Below, in pieces: positions 55,955 to 64,000 of a DNA stretch of 64,000 nucleotides. Numbering within the stretch: the first letter of the stretch is position 1; each line of letters begins with the position of its first letter. The stretch is taken from contig JBCFYV010000520.1 in NCBI GenBank assembly GCA_039000515.1, positions 1-64,000 of the forward strand, written 5' to 3'. The notes below the pieces were generated by a model. The model did no database searches and had not been told where the DNA came from. It saw nothing but the letters and a program-made list of their open reading frames with translations. Source of the DNA: Timema cristinae (taxonomy: Eukaryota; Arthropoda; Insecta; Phasmatodea; Timematidae). Position numbers and translations under genes: made by a program.

Positions 55955-56130
55955 TGCAGTCTTACTACCCGTCCGAGCAAAACGCAAATTTAACTACCTT
56001 TAAGGGGGGTAGGAATTTGGAATGTAGAATTTGGGAAAAAGCAAACCCCGCCTAGGGAAAGAGTTTGGGAAACCATGTGGGAGAAAAAATATCAGTGCAA
56101 CCCGGGGGGATCGGCTTCACCAAACGAACT
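55955..56130 (-). repeat. Corrupted SINE family A
   Basis: GCAGTCTTACTACCCGTCCG, GGGGTAGGAATTTGGAATGT, GAGTTTGGGAAACCATGTGG and CAACCCGGGGGGATCGG follow minus-strand A order. Confidence 0.6.
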
Positions 56131-56740
56131 TAGAATACTTGCATTCAGTTTACCTGCCGTCAATGCAGTTTTATTCTAGATTTTTTTTAGCGAAAGCATG
56201 TTTCGCTGCGGTCCGAAGAGTAATCTCATCATCACACGGAATTTTCCCCCCCCTCACCTCCCTCTCACCAATCTTTTCTCGTCCTTTTTCCCAAAACACT
56301 AATGGTTGTTTAAACAGGCCAAGGTTTTTATCAGAAGCTTAGCGCTAGAGTAGAATAAAAACAGTAAAGCCCTTTTGGAAATAAAGCTGGGGGTAAAAAA
56401 ATTTTTTTTTTTGGCCCGCCGGTTTACAAGTCATTATTGTATATTAGAAAAAGATCGCGGAATGATTAACCATAAAAAATTTTGTTTTACTTTTCAGTAA
56501 TGTTACCGGGTTACACCGTTTTGGTATGATTTAAGGTGGATTCCATAGAAAAAACAAAGTTTTAATGGCCATAATTATTGTTTCTCTAGTAGTTCCCTTT
56601 GTTATTTTAGTCCTGTGAGATATTTTTAATCGCCCCCCCCCCCTAGATCGATTTTCCCCCCCCTGAATAAATATGTGGCGAAACAAAGCTTTTTTTCAGA
56701 AGTGTATTTTGAAGGGAAATGAGTGGGGGGCAAGACATTT
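56131..56740. other. No recognised feature, homopolymer-rich
   Basis: AT-rich and C-run-rich text; nothing interpretable. Confidence 0.4.
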
Positions 56741-56741
56741 C

Positions 56742-56938
56742 TTTCTTCTTTTTTTATTATTTTATTTTTTATCTTTTTTTTTTTTTTTTTCATTTATTTT
56801 TTTTCGTTTTTTTTTATTTTTTTTTTTTTTTTTTTTTTCTTATAGATTTTTTTATTTTTTTTTTTTTTTTCTTTTTTTTATTTTTTTTTTTTTTTCTTCT
56901 TTTTTTTTTTTGATTTTTTTATTTTTTTTTTTTTTTTC
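56742..56938 (+). repeat. T-rich low-complexity tract, about 200 bp
   Basis: Almost all T with isolated A, C and G. The open frames here encode only phenylalanine-rich strings and are not genes. A collapsed or mis-called simple repeat is likely. Confidence 0.9.
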
Positions 56939-57179
56939 ATCGTAAAGTACTACCCCCTCCTTTTAACGTCAACAGGAAAAGTAGAACGCATTTATATAAA
57001 TCCCCCATAAAGGAAAATATGTGTTTTTTTTTTTTAAAAAAAAAAATGGGTTTCCCGAAGGTTGAATTAAAATTTACCCCGGGGCTTTTATGAGGAACAC
57101 AAAAATAATAAATTAATAATATACGTGAAGGGGGGGAAGGGACATTAAAAACACCCCTTTCTTTTTTGAAAAAGCCCTG

Positions 57180-57900
57180 TTAGGTACAGTTTATCCGCCA
57201 GATGGCAAACCCCGCCTAAGGTTCCAAAACCTAGGAAAAACCGGTTGTCGGATAAAGCAGAGAGGAAGAAAAAAGACTTACCTTAAAGGAACGCCTTTTC
57301 CTGCCCGATAGCCCAAGAAGAGGGTTGGGGGGGTTATAAAAGCGTCCCCTTTGCCCCGGAGCGTTGAAACGTCCTTTGGTCGAGAGGTACGCCAATCGAC
57401 CTCGGGTTCGTGAGTTGACAGAGCCAGCACGTTGCTTTTTGGGGCATCCCCTAGTTTTCTACAGCCCCCCCCTTTGCTGCGCTCCCCCGCGCGGGAGACG
57501 AACACGCGCCCAGCACTAAAAACTCACAACGAACCGGCAGACGGAAAGTCCTACGCGAAAAACCGCAATCTTGCCTTTTAAAAAAGACATCGACACGCAC
57601 TGACTAAGTCTTTGTCGTTAAATTTTCCGCGAATTTCTGTTGCCCTTTCCCCCACCAGTGAACAGCTGGGTGATCCAAGACGTGGGGGAGATGCGACGGT
57701 GCGTTCCCGGGCGATCGCCCGCAACTACAGCTTGATATGTATACCTCCCTCTCGGCAGCCAGCCCTCCCTACCACTGCTCCGCTTCCTGAAACAAAGAGA
57801 GGGGGAACTTCTCACCATAGAATAAGCAAATGTGACACGCAGTGTCGTTGCCATAGGAACGATCGGGGCGTTTCGTAAACCCTTCCCTATCATCTCGATT
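57180..57900 (-). promoter_or_regulatory. CpG-rich block, candidate promoter and first exon
   Basis: CpG dinucleotides are far denser here than elsewhere in the window (for example ACGCCAATCGACCTCGGG and CTCCCCCGCGCGGGAGACG). Read on minus, AAGGTAAGTC at 57284-57275 is a strong splice-donor match, with the intron starting at 57281. A frame from Met at 57505 stays open up to it, and its stop TAA is formed by the donor's own bases. An RFX X-box lies 565 bases upstream. The 75-residue peptide (MFVSRAGERSKGGGCRK at its start) matches nothing I know. No acceptor or second exon can be pointed to, and miscalled bases make the frame unsafe. Confidence 0.35.
57847..57860 (-). promoter_or_regulatory. 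X-box (RFX-binding) motif
   Basis: GTTGCCATAGGAAC fits the X-box pattern GTnnYYATRRnAAC at every constrained position. RFX factors bind such sites in animals, often in promoters of ciliary genes. It lies in the CpG-rich block. One match this long can still arise by chance. Confidence 0.4.
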
Positions 57901-58639
57901 ATTTTGGAGGCTTATCTCTCCCGCAGAAACTCTCATTTGTCATTAGCTTAATACCCGGATAGAAAACAGTAAGAAATTGAATGCATGAATAGCCGAGTTC
58001 ACGATCGGAAAAATTTAAAAAAATACTATGTCCCAAACACACCCGGGCGGGTGGTTTTGTACTTTAAAACAGTAATCGAAATTTCCCTTTTAAAGGGAAT
58101 TCGAAACTAAAAACCTACAATTAAACTACCCGGGAACGAAAATATACGGCAGCATTCACACGGGTCGATGTTTAAATTTCCCCATTTTGGGAATAATTAA
58201 ATAATTAAAAAAACATAAAATTCCTTTCCGAAATTTTTTTTATTTGTATTCCAAAATTTAAAAATTTTATGTGTAAACCAAATTTGGGGAAAAAACCGTA
58301 TATTTTTAAAGTTTTTGACCATGAACTCTCAAATCCAAACTTCAAAACGAAGAATTTAATTTTACTTTTGTTTGAAAGAAGGAAAATCTTTTTTTAAAAA
58401 AATGCTAATTAAGTTCTCTTACGCATGCATTCATCCTTAAAGGGCGCTATTTCCCAAATTACGGTTAAGTACGGAAACACCCAGAGTGCAAAGGAGCATT
58501 AAGAAAAGATCGGTGCAATGCCCAAAAAAATTTCTTAGAATTTAATGATTCCCCCAAATAAACTTAACAAAAGTCTAATCATCATAAATGGGCCGTACAT
58601 TCCTATTTTTTTTTTCTTACCTGAACCCTTAGAGAAAGA
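57901..58639. other. No recognised feature
   Basis: Quality-limited AT-rich text. No repeat or gene pattern recognised. Confidence 0.4.
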
Positions 58640-58801
58640 ATCCAGTTAAAGCTTCGGAAAATTTATTTTTTTCTAAATTGGGTTTTTTCCCCAAACTCCT
58701 TCCATGAAAATGTGGGTGAATTTCCTCCCCAAAACCCCCTCTTAAACGTTCCTTCTCCCTATGTAAAACGCTTATAACCCCGGACGGTAGTAAGACACGG
58801 G
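58640..58801 (+). repeat. Corrupted SINE family A, 3' half
   Basis: CCAAACTCCTTCCATGAAAA, TGTGGGTGAATTTCCTCCCC, CGCTTATAACCCCGGACGGT and AGTAAGACACGG are the body and tail with inserted runs. Confidence 0.65.
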
Positions 58802-58949
58802 AAAGGGGTAAACCCCATAAAGCCCCTCAAAAATCAGTTTTTATTTTTTATTTCGTTATACTATCTTATGTTTTTTAACCCTTTAAAATTTTAAATATTA
58901 AAAAAAAAAATAATTCGATAAAAAAAAATTAAACCGTTAATCTTATTTC

Positions 58950-59135
58950 TTCCCCAAACCCCGAGCCACTACCTTTTTTTTTATTCAACCCGACATTTTT
59001 TTGTCCTACGAGGAGCTGAACTAACCCCGTTCCAGACCCGATATCAAAAAAATCTAGAAGCGCCCGGGGGTCGAGCCCGGAACCTTGATCTGTTCAGGAA
59101 CTCTGACCCCTAAATCACTAACGCCATAAAGAAAA
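58950..59135 (-). repeat. Corrupted SINE family G, copy 3
   Basis: CGAGCCACTACC, CCCGTTCCAGACCCG, AAATCTAGAAGCGCCCGGGG, GTCGAGCCCGGAACCTTGAT and CAGGAACTCTGACCCCTAAA align with 20110-20330. Confidence 0.75.
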
Positions 59136-59218
59136 AGTAAACCCTTTCTGAATGGTAAAAAAAATCCTATTGTGTAAAATAATAAGATAAAAAAAATCAT
59201 CTTTAATAACTTAATTTT

Positions 59219-59360
59219 TGCCACGCGTCTTACCAAACCCGTTCAGGTTTTTCCCCATATGCACTAATTAGGGAATGTTTAAGGATACGGAAGGTTTATA
59301 TTTCGAAGGGGATAGTAAAAACCCTCATTTGCGTGAGGAGAGTGGAAAAACAATACCAAT
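59219..59360 (-). repeat. Corrupted SINE family A, tail half
   Basis: GCCACGCGTCTTACCAAACC, CCATATGCACTAATTAGGGA, CCTCATTTGCGTGAGGAGAG and TGGAAAAACAA in minus-strand A order. Confidence 0.65.
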
Positions 59361-59559
59361 AATTTTTATTTATCCCCTGTCATTAGCAGTTTTTTAGTTT
59401 AATTTGGACCAACGGTCACCGAACCCGGGCTTTAAAAATGTTCCTTTTTTTTTTTAAAGCCCTTACACAAACTACATTAAGTATGTGAATTATTACATAA
59501 GTCGGGGGAATATCCTTCCAGGGGTGGAGGGGGAAAGGGGGGTTTAACCCCTTACCCCC

Positions 59560-60300
59560 AAAAATTTTTAGAATTTTTTAGTATGAAACTTAAAATAAAT
59601 TTTGTATCAAACTTCAAATAACTTTTAAGACATTTAATTTTCAACCCCAATTCTAAAACGAAAAACACTTAATGACTTCTAAATGCAACCAATTTTAAAA
59701 AATACTAAAAGGGAGCGGGGGCCTGCAAATAGCTTTATATATAAACCCTAATTTTTTTTAAATCCACGTTAGAACACCCCCAATAGTTCTGAAAAAAATA
59801 AATTTTTTCAAAAATGGGGCCCAGCGGGGGAAACCACTTTCAGTAGTTTTAAAAAACATCTAATAAAAAAAAAAAAAAAAAACACAAGGAGCAACCAAAA
59901 TATTTTTTAAAAAACATTCAATTTTTTTTTAAAATTTGGGAAAAGACCACTTTAAATTTTCAAGAGGTCTCTAATTTTGGACCAAAAAAATCAGTGAGGA
60001 AAAATCTCTAAATGGTTTTGTTTATGGGGCCCCTTGATTTTTTATTTTTTTTTTCTAGGAAGGCCCCTTCAAATATCCCTAGGAGTAAAAAATTTAAAAA
60101 ATTGGGGTAGTACTATTTAGATAGCTTTTAGAAGACAATAATTTAAAAAAATTTTCCAAAACCAAGGCCCTCCAAATGCTACTAGAGGTATCCAATTTTC
60201 TTAAATTAACGTGGGGGGAAATGGGGGGTTGAGGAGGTTTTTATACTCCCAAAAAAAAAATTGTTACTTGCCTCCCCCTTCCCTTAAACAAAGGCCCACG
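59560..60300. repeat. Degenerate A/T-rich tandem-like array
   Basis: Words such as AAGGCCCTCCAAATGCTACT, AAGGCCCCTTCAAATATCCC and GGGGCCCAGCGGGGGAAACC recur with AATTTAAAAAATT between. It resembles the array at 21220-23060 in style; common origin is uncertain in this corrupted text. Confidence 0.35.
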
Positions 60301-60794
60301 CTTCTGTATAAAATGGGATTCTTATTCTTTTTTTAAAATACGTTTTAACATTTTCATAAACTTACGCTTTTGAAACTCCCCCCCCCAAATTAAAATTATT
60401 CCTCCCCCCATGCCCAAAAACACTCGTAGAAGAGAAGTTTAGTAGACCACGGCTCAGAAAATGGGAAAAAAGGGGGGGGCCCCTAGCTATAGCAAATTTT
60501 ACCATGGAAAAGAAAATTCTCCCCAACTTGAGGATTTGTTATCGGGAGTATAATGTTTTTGGCTGATTTGGTGGACCAACAGTTGTTACTTCATTTTTAT
60601 AATAATTTTGGGCCCATTAAATATTAAAAAAGTATGGGTTTACTAAAGGTTTGATTTTTTTTGCGTTGTAACCTTAATTTTTTTATATATAATGAATTAT
60701 CCTTCCCCGTTGGTTAAAAGGAAGGAATGATATTTTTTAACAACCACACTTATTAAACAATAAAAGGGAGTTTTCTGAATGTTACAAATGTTTA
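60301..60794. other. No recognised feature
   Basis: Corrupted AT-rich text, nothing identifiable. Confidence 0.4.
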
Positions 60795-60799
60795 GACTA

Positions 60800-61150
60800 T
60801 TTTTAAAAAAAAAAGTCTCCCCGAGCGTCAAGGTTTCCCGAGTCCTGCCGGGTTTTCCAACAAGATGCCTTTTTTTCGTTCCAACCCTACAAATCCCCCG
60901 GTTGACCGCATTTACTCGTCTTTAAAACCTTCCCCCCCCCTTTTTTACCTTTTGGGGTTTTTCCCAATGGGAACGGCAAATTCAAAAATGTAAAAGGGGC
61001 TCGAAGCTTTTGTTTCCCCTTCCCGCTTAGGCCCCCCGACTTTCGTCATCTTATTGCCCCTCTTTGTCCCCCCCGGGAAAACAAAAAAAATTTTAAACAA
61101 CTGTCTTTTTTAAATACAAATGTTACAAAAAAATTTTTTTTTCCCCCAGT
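60800..61150 (+). repeat. Promoter-like dispersed repeat, corrupted copy 2
   Basis: CAATGGGAACGGCAAATTC, TGTAAAAGGGGCTCGAAGCT, TTTGTTTCCCCTTCC and CGACTTTCGTC match 37400-37510 in order, with insertions of base runs. The CCAAT-type word survives; the TATA-like word does not. Confidence 0.5.
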
Positions 61151-62159
61151 ACTATCGTTACTAAGGTTTTAAACAATTTTAACATTTTCATACATCAGGG
61201 TCTTGGCAAAATATATTTTATCTAAAAATAACAAAAATAATATTTAAAATGCTATCACTGTAGCCCCCAAAGAATTTATTTGGTTGTATAACTGTTTATT
61301 CCAACCAAAAACAGGGTAGCCAACTTTTACGGCCCTTTTCCCCCCCATCCCCAAAATCGGGCGTGCCGCCAAAAAGGTCAGGGATTCCCGGGGTTGATTT
61401 CTACATTTTGGGACCAGCAATTTTTCCTATTGTCCAGGGTCTGGGTTAATTCCCTACATGGCAAAACACTTTTGGTTTGTCTATGCCGGGGTCCAGGTTC
61501 GTTCCCGCACCGCATAATGATTAAAACCTACTGATGAGTTTTAAACTTGTTGTGGCCCCCTTGCTGATAAAACAAACAATTTTAAATAAAAGTGGCGATC
61601 TCATTCCCCCATCATTTTGCCCCCTCCCACACTTGTGAGTAAAACACTAAAAAAAAAAGGTTTTCCCAAAATTTCCTTTAGGCTTTAAAAGTATTTTGGT
61701 ACAAAAGTTGGTGGAGCATTTTCCCTTCCATCCCCCCCCCTCTAGTCTAATATAATTTTCTTTTTTCCTTAAACTAGATCTAACCCAAACCCAAAAAAAA
61801 AAATTTTCTTATATCAAAAAAAACTCCAAAAGGCTAAAACTTATCTACAGACCCTTTTCCGTAAGGTCGGCTGCTATACCCGCAAAGATCGACTCCAATA
61901 ACATTTTTGCACATTACAATATTAGACTTATCCTACGTAAAATTATCAATTTTAACTTTCTAAAAACTAGTCATACTGCTAAGGATCCAAAAACACAGCA
62001 AAGTAAGCGGCGCGAAAAAAAAAATGAAACCCCCAATGAAAAAACAAGCAATTACAAAAACTATTATTTTAAATTATTTGTGACTGCACTTAACCTATTT
62101 TTTAAAATTTACCCTTTTCCGCGTTTTATCAAAAAATGTTATGTAGTTCTTGTTTTAAA
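61151..62159. other. Corrupted text, possible tRNA-headed fragment
   Basis: GTCCAGGTTCGTTCCCGCAC near 61489-61510 could be a box B. No family can be assigned. No gene recognised. Confidence 0.35.
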
Positions 62160-63180
62160 AATTTTTTTCAGTGTGATATGTTGGTAAAAATGGTAAATTT
62201 TTAAAAATATTTAATGTGGCGGGCCAATTTGAGCTCAAGCTACCCCCCACAAAAAAAAAACCAACATAACAACTTTATTTAAGTCAATCCATTGGTTTCA
62301 TATTCCCGAAAATAAATTTTGTGCTTTAAATTAGAAAATCAGATACATTTAATGTGGGGGGGAAAACTTGGATTTCCATACATACATAAAGAAAAAAAAA
62401 TCGATTTTCAAGCTGGCTCCCACTTTTTAAAAATCAATGAAAAAATTTCTTTTTTCTCCTTTCTTCGTTCTTGTTGGCTCATATTTTCCCCGAACATGAA
62501 CGTTGTTGTGCTGCCTTTTAAAAAACTTTAAAAAGGCGCCCCCCTAGACTCAAGCTAGCCCGCCCAAAAAAAAAAAAAAAAGTAAAAAAAAAATTTTTTT
62601 TAAAGCATTTTTTGTGCTTTGTTTGTGCTTATATGTGCCAAAAATGAACATTTGTGCTCTAAAATTAAAAATCAAATAACAATAATGGGGCAACTTTTTT
62701 TCCCCCTTCCAAACCGAAAAAATTTTGGGGTTAAATGGCCCCCACTTTTAAATTTCAATGAAAAAAATTCTGTTTTCACCATTCTTTTAAGCTTTGTTTT
62801 TGCTCATATGTCCCGAAAATGTTTTTTGTTCTCAAAAATTTGGGGCATGCTATAAACATTTAATTGGGGTAGGTTACCTTTCCCCCCTACCCCCCCAACA
62901 GTGAAAAATTGAGTTAAAAAGGGGGCCACCACTTAAAAAAAAATAAAAAAACAAAAGGGGTTTCCCGCCATTCGTTTTGTCCTTGTTTGTCTTAGTCCCC
63001 GAAAAATTAACTTTTTGCAAAAAAATTGGCATTTAGAGAACTTTAAAAATGTGCGGGAACTTGGTTTCCCTATCGTAACCTTAAGTAAGTTTGGTTCAAG
63101 TGGCCCCCCATTTTTTCAAAATGCTGTTTTTTAAAATTAATTTTTTGTTTTTAGTTGGCACTATTTTATAAACGGGGGGG
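62160..63180. repeat. Degenerate tandem array of about 300 bp, roughly three units
   Basis: Each unit has a CTGGCTCCCACTTTTTAAAA or TGGCCCCCACTTTTAAATTT stretch, then AATCAATGAAAAAAATTCTG-like text. A GTTCTTGTTGGCTCATATTT or TTTTTGCTCATATGTCCCGA stretch follows, then CCCGAACATGAACGTT and a GTGCTCTAAAATTAAAAATC-like end. Units near 62300, 62620 and 62900. Homopolymer corruption blurs the period. Open frames inside are repeat text. Confidence 0.6.
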
Positions 63181-64000
63181 TCAAAACGTCAAATTCTCAA
63201 AATCTTGAGTTCAAATTTTTTTTTTTTTCATCACAATACTTTCTCTACCTGTAATATAGCGAGAAAAAAAATAATTAAAAATAAAACACACAATTATAAG
63301 GAAAAATTTTTTCAAGCTCCAAAACTGTTTGGAAGGGGGAAAAAAGGAGAAAATGTTGTAAACGATAGAAGGGATCAATTTATTGGGGGATTCATTTTTG
63401 GTAATCTGCCCGCTCCCTGGAAGACACTGGTGTTCTGCTACTCCGTGTTTTTGTAAATTGGGGACAGTCAAAACATTTTCAAAAATATATTTTGGCCCCT
63501 TAAAAAATTTAAAGAATATTAGACAAAAAAAAAAAAAAGTTAATTTTAGTAACAAAAAAGTTCACTACAAAAGAGATAAAACAAACTATCGGGTGTAAAA
63601 GGAAAAAAGAAAAAGTTGTTTTTCTACCACTTTTAAACTGTTTTTGTAAATTACAAATAATTTTCTTTAACATATTATAAAAATATTTGCGTAACCCATT
63701 AAATTTATGGGTCAATGTCAAAACCAGGGGAAACCCTTTTTTTGATGGTTACCTGCATATTGGAACCGCTCTTATCTCCCGGGGCACCTTATGCATGTTT
63801 GGTTTTACTAAATTTCAGCCCATTTTTTTGGCTTACAATGGAAGGGAAAACATAATACATGTTTGACCCCTTTAACTCGTGAAAAAGCAATTATTTAAAA
63901 AAATTTTTTCATAATAAGTTTTAATTTTATCCTTTTTTAAATAAGCAATAAAATGATGGTCAAACGACAACAACCCCCACAGCCTTTTGCCAAGGTTAAA
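63181..64000. other. Corrupted AT-rich text to window end
   Basis: No repeat match or gene. Open frames on both strands at 63205-63721 overlap in antisense and are lysine/phenylalanine-rich, as expected from A/T runs. Confidence 0.45.

Noticed and set aside
56673..56945. Phenylalanine-rich open frames
   Set aside because: Translation of the T-rich tract only.
57278..57505. Annotating the 75-codon frame as a real protein-coding exon
   Set aside because: Splice donor and CpG context are suggestive, but the region is error-prone and the peptide is unrecognised, so it is given only as a candidate.

Overview
This 64 kb window is AT-rich, intergenic animal DNA, probably from an invertebrate. I see no intact protein-coding gene, no rRNA or functional tRNA gene, and no prokaryotic gene structure. 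It holds several dozen tRNA-headed short retroposons (SINEs) and other eukaryotic repeats. These include a decayed piggyBac, hAT-, TA- and TTAA-type foldback elements, a LINE 3' fragment, (ATT)n microsatellites and several minisatellites. I cannot name the species; a mollusc or arthropod would fit, but that is only a guess.

The SINEs dominate. I call the families A, B, C, D and G here; these are my labels. A and B have different tRNA-like heads but share the same 3' end, GGTAGTAAGACGCGGTGCTA followed by (ATT/TAA)n. One C copy carries that end too, while another C copy has an unrelated A-rich end. Many copies keep perfect 9-13 bp target-site duplications (TSDs). Two very short insertions consist of little more than the shared tail. 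The only LINE remnant (about 39,885-41,053) ends in codons for VVR and a (TAA)n run. Its last bases resemble the SINE tail, so a related LINE is the likely mobilising partner.

Layout. 0-10 kb: SINEs, plus a 1.1 kb piggyBac (2560-3636) that split an older SINE. 10-13 kb: AT-rich, mostly featureless. 13-16.7 kb: SINE cluster, one TTAA-type foldback element, then a small CpG-rich patch with a CRE palindrome. 16.9-19.8 kb: quiet. 19.8-29.7 kb: SINEs, two hAT-like elements, two ancient degenerate tandem arrays and a TA-flanked foldback element. 30.0-34.5 kb: a 65-bp minisatellite interrupted by a 4,086-bp element with 14-bp inverted ends and TTAA duplications; removing it restores the 65-bp phase exactly. 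35-37.6 kb: SINEs and a promoter-like dispersed repeat. 37.6-39.9 kb: quiet. 39.9-43.7 kb: LINE fragment and three tandem arrays (about 145, 43 and 30 bp). 44-48.3 kb: SINEs and a second copy of the TTAA foldback element.

From roughly 50 kb to the end the text changes. Runs of one base become very frequent, and copies of known SINEs are corrupted by neighbouring-base duplications. This looks like low consensus quality, so annotation there is weak. One stretch (about 57.28-57.9 kb) still stands out as CpG-rich. It has a consensus-like splice donor on the minus strand and an RFX X-box motif, and may be the promoter and first exon of a gene lying mostly outside what can be read here.
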